Shown: in pieces, positions 8,188 to 17,102 of the stretch | How positions within the stretch are numbered: position 1 is the stretch's first letter | How the letters are laid out: each line of letters starts with the position of its first letter | Source: a virus | DNA length: 26,526 nt | Strand: one strand, 5' to 3' | IMG/VR virus record: IMGVR_UViG_3300002180_000057 | Span: 1 to 26,526 of that record | Notes under the pieces: generated by a model | What the model was told of the DNA's origin: nothing | The model's input: only the letters and a program-made list of their open reading frames with translations | Databases searched by the model: none | Program-made: the position numbers and the translations under genes

Positions 8188-8727
8188 CTAGTCTTTGTGT
8201 ATAGAAGCCAAATCCCTAAGCCCGCCAACTATGCTACCCATCTGCTGCCATGGCTCGGCTGATCTGATATTACCCATATTATGCCTGATATGATTTATGT
8301 TATTCTCTGCCAATTTGTGATTCATGCCTGATCTTGGCCTCCCTGCCTGCATCTGGGCTTCGGTTGATCTTGCCTGCATCTCATCGGAGTAAGCCTGTTG
8401 CCGCAGTAATAGTCCAGCAGAATCTGTCTGCGTTATCCCTATACCACTTGATAAAATATTATAGCTAAGTTGCTGACGCTTATATAGCTGCTCCTGCCGC
8501 AGTATATCTACCTGATAATTGGTAATGGCCGAGTATTCGGCCGTGCGTTCCTGTAGCTGCTGACGGTCAAACCTTATATTCTCCTGCTGATTCTGCAACA
8601 TATATCGCTGCTCATATAATTGCGCTTTTGTCCTCTCCTGTCCGGCTCTTAAATTAGCGTAGGTGTTTACTAGTGATGTACCTGTGGCAAAGGCACTTGT
8701 GCCAAAAAAATCTAAAAAATTAAACAT
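8188..8727 (-). CDS. Small internal virion protein, T7 gp14-like position
   Basis: A 179-residue protein starting FNFLDFFGTSAFATGTSLVNTYANLRAGQ, a Gly/Ala-containing segment, followed by a Gln-rich helical region (about 35-85) with many RQQ/QQ pairs. This composition and its place before the two larger ejection-protein candidates match gp14-type internal proteins, which in T7 form the outer-membrane part of the ejection channel. Assignment rests on gene order and general composition rather than on a motif. Two palindromes touch it: GGCACTTGTGCC at 8692-8703, encoding GTSA near the start, and AAGACTAGTCTT at 8184-8195, which supplies its TAG stop codon. Confidence 0.7.
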   Translation of the reverse strand: MFNFLDFFGTSAFATGTSLVNTYANLRAGQERTKAQLYEQRYMLQNQQENIRFDRQQLQERTAEYSAITNYQVDILRQEQLYKRQQLSYNILSSGIGITQTDSAGLLLRQQAYSDEMQARSTEAQMQAGRPRSGMNHKLAENNINHIRHNMGNIRSAEPWQQMGSIVGGLRDLASIHKD

Positions 8728-8744
8728 CGCTTATACCTGTATTG

Positions 8745-11700
8745 CTATACCTGTTTATAATGTGGCAAGATTTTTGCCTTTGCATATATCTTGAGTATTG
8801 ATGCCGGATATGGCTTATCTACGATAAAAGTAAAATCATTATCCAGCCCTGTCATGCCCCTTGAGACAAAACTTGCCCAGCCTGATCTATATGGCGCAGC
8901 TAGCACGTTGCAGACTGCTTTTGTATATAGATATTTACGCTCATCGCTAAATCTTGTTAATGCATCACTATCTACATATCTGCTATTTACATGTTGCTGC
9001 TCTATCTCGCCGTTCTCCAGCTTTTCCTGCATATACCCGCCTTTAGTGTTAAACAGTTTTACTCCAAGCTCCACATCTGCCTTGGGTGCATGTTCATACT
9101 CATCAGGATAGATAAATGGAAATGTCTTGAGTATCGATTTATAGCCGAAGCCGATTGATAAAAACCTGACAGGTGATTTTAACCTGATTAAATCATTATC
9201 CAAAATCCTTACTGCATGTAATTCCTCATCACCAATTATACTAACTGCCATTTTCTGATATATCGGTAGTATCGCAGCTAATCTAATGTTACTAAACGAG
9301 TTCATGCAAGAGCGGGCTATTACGCTCATCTCATAAGACCCGATATCAGGAAACATTTTTTTAAACACCGGAAAATACTTTTTTGACAGCAGTAAATATT
9401 TTTCCAGCTTTATGTTCTTTTCATCCGCAATAATATTATCAAGGACGCATTTGCTTTCATTAGTGATGATTAAATCTGCATATTCCAGTAATGTCTTTTT
9501 AAGGCTGCCAAGTTCAGTTACAAGTTCCTGCATGTTATATATGGCAATATTGACCTTGTTTTCTACTTCACTGCTATTGCTACTATCATCGCTACTACTG
9601 CTATTATCACTACTTTCTTCGTCGCTACTACTTTCAGAACCTGCAATACCAAGCTCATAAATATCAACAACCTCATCTATTAATTCTTTTAATGCATCCG
9701 ATTGAACATATTCTTTTGCCCCAGCATTTAAATCCTGCCTCATAAAGGCATCTATCAAAATATCCCTAATCTCACTACGCCTTTTAAAGCTTGCTATCTC
9801 ATCCATGCGATCGTCTGTATGTTTTTCCTCCAGCTTGCCTATCAGTCCGTTTATTATATTACGTGCCTGTTCTGCCAGTTCCTCCTGTTCTACCTCTTGC
9901 CCAAGTAGGGAAGTTTGCCCATCTAGCCAGTTTTTGATAAAATCGCTGTACAAATATCTGCTAAGTGTAGAATGCGATATATCTTTTAAGCTACTGTAAA
10001 AATCTATGCCTTTTTGCTGAAAGAATTTTTTAATGCTTAAATCTAAATCCTCCCTGTTATCATTATCTTTTCCAGCAAAGTAAAGTAGCATCTTTTTATT
10101 AAGCACAGCTACGCTGCTTATCATCTCAGCAAGTTCACGGGATTTCTCAAGATGTAGCTCATAGTTTTCTTCCACCAATGCAAACACTCTTTTTGCCATA
10201 TCAAATATGTTCCTGATTATCTGCATGTCAAAATCTTTTAAACTATTGCAGATACGAGGATTAAACGAAAAAGCATCATTGGCTATATACTCCATTATCC
10301 CGCCTTGCCGCAGAATCTCCGGTACGTTCCAGTTCTGTACTTCTTCCTCTATTGCATGAATAACGTCACCACCTAATCTTTCAGCGTCATAAAGTAACTT
10401 GTTCAAGTTTGACAAGTCTTCTATGTTATCACCATTATCACCAACACTGGTGCTGCAAAATATACTTTCCAATCCTGCATAAATCCTCCCGATAAGTCGG
10501 TAAAACCCAAAAGATGCAGCCAATATTTCCATGATCTTTGGCTGGTATTCCTGATAATATCTTGTTAGGAAATCTTTAATTGCAAGATGTTCAGGGTAAT
10601 CATCGATAATTCTGTTATCATATTTAAAGTTCTGGCCAATATTTATATTATCAATATCCAGTCTTGCAACAATTTCCGCCTGATTCTGAATAATCTCCTC
10701 CAGCCTTGTGAGCGAGCCTCTAAACTCATAAGCCGTATCATCCTCTATGCTGTTTATGACATTATTATATAAAACATGCTCGCCAGCCCTTTTAACGTTA
10801 ACATGACAATCTGCATATACTACCTTGCCCATCTCAAATGTTTTGGCCGTGAAGTATTTTGTATGTAATACCTCCAAATATTCTTTTAAGCCTGTTCCGT
10901 TATCATCACTGCGCCGCACGTGCAAATAAAGCCTATCCTCACCCTTGGCATAAACTGGCGTCATCGATAAGACAAAGCCATTACCGCCAAGCCAGTGTTG
11001 CGCCCAGCCCATGATCTTTAAATCTTCCAAATAGGTAAAGCTGGCAAATGAACCGTTTTTTAAAACTGCAAATAATATGGAAAATGGTGTATTGCTTCCC
11101 ACCAACTGCCTAATGCCACAGGAAAATATATGCTCGGCTAAGTGAGTAACAGGTGATATTTGCCAACCGCCTTTTTCTCGGGAATAATAAAGTGAGTTGA
11201 TTTTCCCGCCATCGCCTTCAACAAAAAATACCGACTTGCCTATTATCACAGGCTTTATCGGCGATACCGGAATATCTATCTCCTTATGTATTTTAATAAA
11301 CTCACCCTTGGCTCTGTCTCCTTCCTGTGCTAGATAAATCCCGTCAGTTGTGCCGATTAGTAACTCGGAGCTAAATGGAGTAGTCCATAATACATTATCA
11401 AAAGTAGCTGAGGAAAATGTGGAGCTAAAAGCAGTTAATGGATTTCTTGCCTCAAGCAATGTTTTATATGCCGTGCGGAAATCACTAAAATCACCCTTAT
11501 AGCTAGCCCATATTCCATGTATGTTATCCTTCCTGCCAAAACACCAGAGCCTGTTTTCAAAGGCAACTACGTGACTTGCGTATAATTCCTCTTCTACATG
11601 TTCATAAATATTGGTATCAGAATCCTCATGTAATGTTCTTAACTCATCATTGATACCGTCAATCTCGGCATTATATATCACCTCATTAAATGGTCTTTCT

Positions 11701-12359
11701 TCGTTCTCCAATGTTTTAAAATAATTAACTTTGGCGCAAAACGGCTCAATGACAAACATATCATCAATGCGGTCAAAGCTTGCAGCATCATTAAATTCTT
11801 CCTCTATGGCTATTTCCGGTCTATCACCTTGCTCCTCCTGCCGCTCTCTTGCCCTTTGCCTGATATATTGGTAGAATGCATCCACTATTTCAATATCAAC
11901 GGAAAATCTATATATAGGGCGACCTGACCCAAACGAGATATAGGCCATGCCCTGATAACATACATAAGAAAAATCCTTAGGCTTAAAATGAAAATCCCTG
12001 TCATTATGCTTTAACGTTACTGTACTGACAAATAACTCACCACCAACAAAAAAGGAACAGGTGGTTTTTAAATCATGCGCCTCAAATACCAGCAAATAGG
12101 ATAAATCACGTGAGAACATCACATTGACCATTTTCTTGGGTACGTCAAAGACACCAGTGTCTAAGACACTAGTGTCAAAGAGGTGGATAAATCTTGTACC
12201 AGGACGACGCATGATTCCACCGGAGGGAAGTATCATAAAATTTATGAGCTTCCTTGCGCCATTTTGATAAAGTCCAAGCTCAGTCCGACCCTCAATGGTA
12301 GGGGTTAGCTCTCCGCCTGCAAAATTATTCTTTTGTGAATAGATAAATTCTTCCGACAT
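8745..12359 (-). CDS. Stabilisation / tail-nozzle-like protein with ~500-residue insertion
   Basis: The N-terminus (NNFAGGELTPTIEGRTELGLYQNGARKLINFMILPSGGIMRRPGTRFIHL) is the hallmark of the phage stabilisation/tail tubular protein B-like family of BPP-1-like podoviruses, with a beta-rich body to about residue 525. The C-terminal 165 residues (KSPVRFLSIGFGYKSILKTFPF, VELGVKLFNTKGGY and the final DFTFIVDKPYPASILKI) are also typical. These proteins are usually about 600-700 residues; here about 500 extra, mostly helical and charged residues (about 525-1035) separate the two parts. The insertion includes an acidic Ser/Asp run at about 907-931. No frameshift is seen. The protein should form the tail nozzle below the adaptor. 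A palindromic array encodes DTSVLDTGVFD at about 62-72. Confidence 0.85.
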   Translation of the reverse strand: MSEEFIYSQKNNFAGGELTPTIEGRTELGLYQNGARKLINFMILPSGGIMRRPGTRFIHLFDTSVLDTGVFDVPKKMVNVMFSRDLSYLLVFEAHDLKTTCSFFVGGELFVSTVTLKHNDRDFHFKPKDFSYVCYQGMAYISFGSGRPIYRFSVDIEIVDAFYQYIRQRARERQEEQGDRPEIAIEEEFNDAASFDRIDDMFVIEPFCAKVNYFKTLENEERPFNEVIYNAEIDGINDELRTLHEDSDTNIYEHVEEELYASHVVAFENRLWCFGRKDNIHGIWASYKGDFSDFRTAYKTLLEARNPLTAFSSTFSSATFDNVLWTTPFSSELLIGTTDGIYLAQEGDRAKGEFIKIHKEIDIPVSPIKPVIIGKSVFFVEGDGGKINSLYYSREKGGWQISPVTHLAEHIFSCGIRQLVGSNTPFSILFAVLKNGSFASFTYLEDLKIMGWAQHWLGGNGFVLSMTPVYAKGEDRLYLHVRRSDDNGTGLKEYLEVLHTKYFTAKTFEMGKVVYADCHVNVKRAGEHVLYNNVINSIEDDTAYEFRGSLTRLEEIIQNQAEIVARLDIDNINIGQNFKYDNRIIDDYPEHLAIKDFLTRYYQEYQPKIMEILAASFGFYRLIGRIYAGLESIFCSTSVGDNGDNIEDLSNLNKLLYDAERLGGDVIHAIEEEVQNWNVPEILRQGGIMEYIANDAFSFNPRICNSLKDFDMQIIRNIFDMAKRVFALVEENYELHLEKSRELAEMISSVAVLNKKMLLYFAGKDNDNREDLDLSIKKFFQQKGIDFYSSLKDISHSTLSRYLYSDFIKNWLDGQTSLLGQEVEQEELAEQARNIINGLIGKLEEKHTDDRMDEIASFKRRSEIRDILIDAFMRQDLNAGAKEYVQSDALKELIDEVVDIYELGIAGSESSSDEESSDNSSSSDDSSNSSEVENKVNIAIYNMQELVTELGSLKKTLLEYADLIITNESKCVLDNIIADEKNIKLEKYLLLSKKYFPVFKKMFPDIGSYEMSVIARSCMNSFSNIRLAAILPIYQKMAVSIIGDEELHAVRILDNDLIRLKSPVRFLSIGFGYKSILKTFPFIYPDEYEHAPKADVELGVKLFNTKGGYMQEKLENGEIEQQHVNSRYVDSDALTRFSDERKYLYTKAVCNVLAAPYRSGWASFVSRGMTGLDNDFTFIVDKPYPASILKIYAKAKILPHYKQV
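12144..12180. repeat. 15-bp palindromic array in the nozzle-like gene
   Basis: Fifteen-mers begin at 12144 and 12159, with the start of a third at 12174. Each contains a 12-bp palindrome: GACACCAGTGTC at 12150-12161 (arms GACAC/GTGTC, centre CA) and the perfect GACACTAGTGTC at 12165-12176. On the minus strand they encode DTSV-L-DTGV-F. The separation of 12 plus 3 bases keeps the reading frame. Confidence 0.8.
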
Positions 12360-12377
12360 GCTAGTTTCTCATACAGA

Positions 12378-12962
12378 TCATACATTACCGGAATTAACTA
12401 AATTATAATCCAGTGAATAAGTCTGCCGCATTTCCTCCAGTTTAATTAAATATTGCTTCTTTAAACCATCTGCAAAGATACTATCCGAATAGAGGGCAAA
12501 AGCTACCGAAGATGCCAAAGACAAGGCAGCAAGACTACTAAACCCACTTGGAACAAGTTTTGCTATTTGCCGATCACCTAAAAGCAGCTTTTCTAAAATA
12601 TCACTGGAGTAATAAAATATACTATCAAGTTTTGCGCCTTTAAAATATATGCACCCCTGATCAATATACCATTCAAGATTAGAGGGAACTATTACCGCCA
12701 CTTTTAAACAATCAGTAATAAATTGGCCATTAACATCTGTAACTTTAGTAAATTCTCCGATACTTCCCTTAATATCCCGTACTTGCCTAAGGGCAAAAGC
12801 CCAGCGCACAGATAGCATCATCTCCTCTATGGCAGAATCTGCGAACTCGGTCGCCAAGCCCTCGGCCTTTGATGTTTTATTACCCGAACTCATACTATAG
12901 CTACCAGCAGCAACACCGATTAATATTAATGCTTTGCTGATTATATCGCCTTTTATGCTCAT
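12378..12962 (-). CDS. Tail adaptor (gatekeeper), tail tubular protein A-like
   Basis: A helical protein of about 194 residues in the slot between capsid and nozzle genes. It has the usual features of T7 gp11-like adaptors, which ring the portal and carry the nozzle: an N-terminal helix (KGDIISKALILIGV), a WAFALRQ segment, a short beta part (DCLKVAVIVPSNLEWYIDQGCIYF) and a C-terminal SLAALSLASSVAFALYSDS...LKKQYLIKLEEMRQ helix pair. I chose the ATG at 12960-12962 because the longer frame begins at a TTG (12987-12989) and the family-like sequence begins at this Met; a GGAG lies about 13 bases upstream. It ends 19 bases before the nozzle start. Confidence 0.8.
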   Translation of the reverse strand: MSIKGDIISKALILIGVAAGSYSMSSGNKTSKAEGLATEFADSAIEEMMLSVRWAFALRQVRDIKGSIGEFTKVTDVNGQFITDCLKVAVIVPSNLEWYIDQGCIYFKGAKLDSIFYYSSDILEKLLLGDRQIAKLVPSGFSSLAALSLASSVAFALYSDSIFADGLKKQYLIKLEEMRQTYSLDYNLVNSGNV

Positions 12963-12996
12963 ATATAAAACAAATCTCCAATTTTGCAAAAACCAG

Positions 12997-14262
12997 TTAA
13001 ATATTCTGTTGCTGTACTATTTCATTTTGCTGTACTACTACCATTGGTTTCTTAACTGTGGCAACATGACTATTTGTAAGCTCCTTTAGCCCATCTGCAT
13101 TAATGACATTTTGATTAGCTGCGTCCCGTACTTCTTCACCGAACATCTGCTGCGGTACAATAGAGGCATGTAGCCCTCTTTTATGATTCTCACCTCTTGC
13201 TCTCTTCCACAATGAACCTGTATGACTTGCTGCGTCGTATTGCTCCAAACATTTAATACAGATGATAGCTTTTTCATTATCACGGCTAGCTCCAAAATGT
13301 TCCCTGTAATACATAAATGTTGCTAAATGATATTCTTCTAGCTCCTTGATTACTCTTTTAACTGAGCCGTTTACTGTATTGAATCTGACTGCACTCTCAT
13401 TAAATGCATAGCAATCACGAACAGCAAAATGACCCCCATTGCCGCTAGTATCATATATACCGCCAAGCATCTCGCTCACTATGAAATTAAAGCCCATGAA
13501 AGAATTAACCTCTCCGGTAACTAATGCACGCACTGTATTATAATCATGGCTGGTTATTTGCGGGTCACTTAAAAGCTCTGCTATTTGTGAACTGGAACAT
13601 AGAAGATATAGCTTGTCATGCATCCCATAAGAGCGTTTTTTCAGGATATGATGCGCCTTGATTAGTTTCTCAAGCGTTAAGCCTGCTCTTTTTTGTTGCA
13701 TGATCTCGGCATTGCTTGCATCTGCTACTTGTGCATTTAGAGTATGTGCAACATCTGCAACATTAAGTCCGATCGGTACGACATTACCAGCAACATCAAA
13801 ATTAATGACTTTATTGCCCGACCTTCCGGCACGAACTGGCGAGGCAAAAGCTTCAATAATAACTCTATCCTGCTGCCTGCCAATCGCCCAGCCTGCCATC
13901 TTGGGAAAATGTGAGGTCGGATCACTAAGCAAATTAACCTTGTCGCTGCTATCTAGCGTGCTGTTCCAGTGATATGCCGATGCTGTTAAGTATCGTCTTG
14001 ATATTGAGGGAGTTCTAAACTCAACTTTCGTTAGCTCATCCGGGGCATTATCTTCGGCATAATGGCCAAACATTGAACCTTGTGCCTCCGGTACTTTATT
14101 ACGCATCTCCGCCTCGTGCGTATCCATTGACTCAAAACTGATAATGTCGGTATCCTGCGTGCCGTTTGTTACCAGTTTTCTGAGCTTTGAGCCTTCCTGC
14201 TGAATAACTAATTGTATGTTTTTAGCAAATTGTTCCTTTAATCCTTCTGTAATTTGTTGCAT
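12997..14262 (-). CDS. Major capsid protein
   Basis: A 421-residue protein with the opening of podoviral HK97-fold capsid proteins of the BPP-1/HMO-2011 type: EGLKEQFAKNIQLVIQQEGSKLRKLV, then FESM, EDNAPDELTKVEFRTPSISRRYLTASAYHW and GWAIGRQQDRVIIEAF. Later come KAHHILKKRSYG, a GEVNSFMGFNFIVSE segment and REHFGASRDNEKAIICIKC near the end of the fold. The C-terminal 70 residues (about 350-421) are Gln/Asn/Val-rich and may be a flexible tail. It follows the scaffold gene, as in related phages, and would build the icosahedral shell around that scaffold. An AAGG about 10 bases before the ATG is the likely ribosome-binding site. Confidence 0.88.
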   Translation of the reverse strand: MQQITEGLKEQFAKNIQLVIQQEGSKLRKLVTNGTQDTDIISFESMDTHEAEMRNKVPEAQGSMFGHYAEDNAPDELTKVEFRTPSISRRYLTASAYHWNSTLDSSDKVNLLSDPTSHFPKMAGWAIGRQQDRVIIEAFASPVRAGRSGNKVINFDVAGNVVPIGLNVADVAHTLNAQVADASNAEIMQQKRAGLTLEKLIKAHHILKKRSYGMHDKLYLLCSSSQIAELLSDPQITSHDYNTVRALVTGEVNSFMGFNFIVSEMLGGIYDTSGNGGHFAVRDCYAFNESAVRFNTVNGSVKRVIKELEEYHLATFMYYREHFGASRDNEKAIICIKCLEQYDAASHTGSLWKRARGENHKRGLHASIVPQQMFGEEVRDAANQNVINADGLKELTNSHVATVKKPMVVVQQNEIVQQQNI

Positions 14263-14406
14263 TTTTCTTTAACCTTATTTTAAATTAACCGATAATAATT
14301 ATTTAGCGGCTTCTTTATAAGATAGGTTATTGCAACATAGACTATGTCTACTTAAATTTGCAGCCCAAAAAGAAGTTGTCACTCCAAGTTATATTACCTA
14401 CAAATA
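14263..14406 (-). promoter_or_regulatory. Capsid leader with overlapping dyads
   Basis: This 144-base gap is the longest within the head genes, where most neighbours overlap or nearly touch. It contains ACATAG-A-CTATGT at 14335-14347, and the overlapping TAGAC-TAT-GTCTA just beside it, about 75 bases upstream of the capsid ATG. No convincing promoter is seen. Such a spacer could allow extra capsid transcripts or an RNA processing site; this is inferred from spacing and symmetry only. Confidence 0.3.
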
Positions 14407-15252
14407 TTAACTGTAAGCTATATTATGTAATTCATTCATGCGGCTAACTGCTTCCTTATGCCCAGCATGATTTTTACTACTTAATTTTACCACAAAATCA
14501 CTATCATTTTCAAGCTTTTTTATCTCCTTTAATGCCTGATCTTTATTACTGATTGGGGCTTTTTCATTACCTGTTACCAAACTATCGGATTTAAGAGTAT
14601 TACCGACTTTGGAAAGCATATCAACGAGTGCCGGAGCATAGAGTGAATCCTCCAGCATTTGAGCTAGTTCCTTGCTACCAAATTCTTTCAGTGCTGCCTG
14701 CATGGAACCCATCCTACTATCAAAATCATTGCCGTAACTGGACTTTAGCCAGTCAATGTTAGAAACTTTGGTCTTTTCCATCTCTGACTTGTTTTTCTCC
14801 TGCGTCTGTTGCTCAATCTGGTTTGAGTAATTATATAGACTACCAAGCAACTTCTCGCCCTGTCTTTTGCTTAAACCACTATCATAAAACATCTCCTCAT
14901 AAGCTTTTAAATACTCTTCTGCATCTGGATGCTCATCTTCCGGCATTCTTTTATCGGTATATCTTTTATCCTCAGGCATTCCGAGTTTCTGATAAAATTT
15001 GCTCCAAATATCATTATCAGCTTTCTCATCCGGCAACGCTATCCTGCTGCTTAAAGACTTCTCAGCCTCCAAATAACTCTGAGCCAAACCTGATACATCC
15101 TTGAATTTACTAAGTGATTGGCTGCTTCTAATCTCCTCAGGCAATCCATCAAGCCACGATGTATCTGTTGCTGATTCTGATATAGCTGTTGTTTCTGCTA
15201 CGTTATTTACTAATGTTTCAGTTTCACTATTTGTTGTTAATTCTTCTGTCAT
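14407..15252 (-). CDS. Capsid scaffolding protein
   Basis: A 281-residue acidic helical protein with the layout of podoviral scaffold proteins. It has a disordered Thr/Ser/Glu-rich start (about 1-30), SWLDGLPEEIRSSQSLSKFKDVSGLAQSYLEAEKSLSSRIALP (a widespread phage scaffold signature), PEDKRYTDKRMP, a KSSYGNDFDSRMGSMQAALKEFGSKEL segment and a C-terminal helix with HAGHKEAVSRMNELH. The scaffold binds capsid subunits during procapsid assembly and is lost before or during DNA packaging. It lies three bases after the Bbp19-like gene and before the capsid gene, the expected position. Confidence 0.9.
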   Translation of the reverse strand: MTEELTTNSETETLVNNVAETTAISESATDTSWLDGLPEEIRSSQSLSKFKDVSGLAQSYLEAEKSLSSRIALPDEKADNDIWSKFYQKLGMPEDKRYTDKRMPEDEHPDAEEYLKAYEEMFYDSGLSKRQGEKLLGSLYNYSNQIEQQTQEKNKSEMEKTKVSNIDWLKSSYGNDFDSRMGSMQAALKEFGSKELAQMLEDSLYAPALVDMLSKVGNTLKSDSLVTGNEKAPISNKDQALKEIKKLENDSDFVVKLSSKNHAGHKEAVSRMNELHNIAYS

Positions 15253-15255
15253 TTT

Positions 15256-15525
15256 TTATATTCCTCCTTGAATATTATTAATATCATCACTGCCTAAATG
15301 CGAACATATATACAAAAACAAACTTCTCTGACCTTCCAGGAATATGGTATGATTGCTATTATCTGCTACGAAGTTGGTACGATACATGCCGCTCATACTT
15401 GCTAAATCTTCAAGTATTATTTTGCCTTCCTTGCAATTAAATAATTGTTGATAAATCTTTTCTATCTCCTTTGGCTTAAATTGCTCTAACTGATTTGTAT
15501 TACCTATCTCAATTGATAATCTCAT
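15256..15525 (-). CDS. Bbp19-like small virion-region protein
   Basis: An 89-residue protein resembling Bbp19 of Bordetella phage BPP-1 and its relatives: an FNCKEGKIILEDLASMSGMYRTNF core followed by FLEGQRSLFLYICSHLG. Short proteins of this kind sit between portal and scaffold genes in this phage group; their exact function is not settled. It overlaps the portal stop by one base and ends three bases before the scaffold start, so it belongs to the tightly packed head operon. The family call rests on these motifs and on position. Confidence 0.75.
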   Translation of the reverse strand: MRLSIEIGNTNQLEQFKPKEIEKIYQQLFNCKEGKIILEDLASMSGMYRTNFVADNSNHTIFLEGQRSLFLYICSHLGSDDINNIQGGI

Positions 15526-17102
15526 TACTGGACGCCTCCCATTCCTGTCTGCATTTCCTGTCCCTGCATTGCTGCCAATTGTTCTGAGGCTAGCCTCCGT
15601 TGACGCCTTAACTGCATTACTTCCGCTTCGCTCTTAAGCACTTCCTGTGGGCATCCACGCAGATCAAAGAACTTGCGCAATAATGCATCAAAATCAATAT
15701 TGTCATAAATATCAGGAAACATATTAACAATACCGCTGCGCTGAAAGAATCCAAGCACTGACTCAATAGAGTTAATAGAGGATGCTTTTTGCGCTCTTGC
15801 AAGCGGTGATACATATTCTATATTTATATCTGTCTTTATTCCTGTTACCTCTTGCATCTCCGGCAACATATTATATTTAACCAGTATTTTATAAATATTA
15901 ATAATAAGCGGATTTAAAAACTCCGTCTCAATCCTGCCTACCATCGGTGACATCATTCGCATCTGCTCTTCCGTGCGTATATTTACCTCTGTTGCTGTCA
16001 TTTCCTTGTTTTCCTTTTGCATACCCCACGAGTGGGTGCGGAATATATCAACATAGTAGGCTTTTAATATCGCTTCTCTGCATTGGTCTTGCTCTTGATG
16101 TGTTGGCACAATATTTTCCATGCCTGTTAGCCGCATGATCTTATCTGCTGTGCCGTTGCGATAAAAATTAATATGACCTGGAGTGTTAACTAATGGTAAA
16201 TAATAGCCATTCTTTGGCACAAGTAATGACGGGTCTTGCTGCATCTGCGCCGCTTTTAGAGTAATTTGCCTTAAACTATTTAGCAGCTTAATATCAGGTA
16301 GTACGTGGTGCGCCGGAGCATAACCGTAAGCTTCCCCTTCCTGCTTTATCCAGCGACATACCATAAATGGAAAATATGAGTAACTACCTTCTGCTATTAT
16401 TTCCTTGGTATCCAAATAAATATACATAGAACTAAACAGACTAGTCTGTTTTTTATCCTTATCAGGCTCTACAATATGTAATATCTCTATCTGCTCATCC
16501 GGTGTTTTCTCCAGCTTCTCAGCAAATATTTTACAATCAGGCCAACGACTGGCTGCTGCCTTGATCGGCATTTCAAAAAGACGATACATAGTGCTGACAT
16601 TTCCGAGCCTATCCTCCTCAAAATAACATTGACGAATATTGATATTACGAAACAACATGCCACGGCTTAAACTCGGCTCTTCCCCAATATAAAATATTGC
16701 TGTTCCATAAGCTGTCAGCGTTAAAAAAAATTCATGTACCTGGTTGTAAAAACTACAAGCCGGATTATTAAAAACGCTCAAGATAGTTTGCTCTACTTGC
16801 TGATTCCATAATGTTAAATCATCATCTGCCTGTAATGTTCCACCCTCACTAGCAAGACCCCCACCAGTGGGGTCACAAGTGATGTTGAACCAATTCATGG
16901 CAGGGTTAACCAGCAAGCTCTGCAATCCTGATGCCAGTTGCTCCCTTGACCAGATAGAAGTTGAATCAAATATCTCTTTATTGCTCTTGGTTTGCGGACA
17001 AACATATTTAGCTAGTTCATCCCAGATACTGCCCCATTTATCACGTCCTGCTTTTAAATTGTCAAAATATTCAATTTTAGCACTTATTTCACTATCAGCC
17101 AT
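15525..17102 (-). CDS. Portal protein (bacteriophage head-to-tail connecting protein family)
   Basis: A 525-residue protein of the podoviral head-tail connector (portal) family. Signatures in order: an N-terminal WGSIWDELAKYVCP, IWSREQLASGLQSLLVNPAMNWFNI, AYGTAIFYIGE, GNVSTMYRLFEMPIKAAASRW, PFMVCRWIKQEGEAYGYAPAHHVLPDIKLLNSL, then EMTATEVNIRTEEQMRMMSPMVGRIETEFLNPLI and YVSPLARAQKASS. Twelve copies form the ring at the packaging vertex that binds terminase and later the adaptor. The Gln-rich C-terminus is typical. It overlaps the previous gene by eight bases and the next by one. Four palindromes lie in it: GAGGCTAGCCTC (15586-15597), CCCACGAGTGGG (16025-16036), an 18-bp perfect one (16434-16451) and a near-perfect one (16859-16872). 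Confidence 0.92.
   Translation of the reverse strand: MADSEISAKIEYFDNLKAGRDKWGSIWDELAKYVCPQTKSNKEIFDSTSIWSREQLASGLQSLLVNPAMNWFNITCDPTGGGLASEGGTLQADDDLTLWNQQVEQTILSVFNNPACSFYNQVHEFFLTLTAYGTAIFYIGEEPSLSRGMLFRNINIRQCYFEEDRLGNVSTMYRLFEMPIKAAASRWPDCKIFAEKLEKTPDEQIEILHIVEPDKDKKQTSLFSSMYIYLDTKEIIAEGSYSYFPFMVCRWIKQEGEAYGYAPAHHVLPDIKLLNSLRQITLKAAQMQQDPSLLVPKNGYYLPLVNTPGHINFYRNGTADKIMRLTGMENIVPTHQEQDQCREAILKAYYVDIFRTHSWGMQKENKEMTATEVNIRTEEQMRMMSPMVGRIETEFLNPLIINIYKILVKYNMLPEMQEVTGIKTDINIEYVSPLARAQKASSINSIESVLGFFQRSGIVNMFPDIYDNIDFDALLRKFFDLRGCPQEVLKSEAEVMQLRRQRRLASEQLAAMQGQEMQTGMGGVQ
16434..16451. repeat. Perfect 18-bp coding palindrome in the portal gene
   Basis: The sequence AAACAGACTAGTCTGTTT reads the same on both strands over all 18 bases and encodes KQTSLF on the minus strand, in a loop between more conserved portal segments. 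It is the longest perfect palindrome I found in the window and shares the ACTAGT centre with those at 4995, 7895, 8184, 12165 and 24421. Confidence 0.85.

Noticed and set aside
12963-12989. Upstream TTG start for the adaptor gene
   Set aside because: Adds nine residues not typical of the family; the internal ATG is the more usual start.
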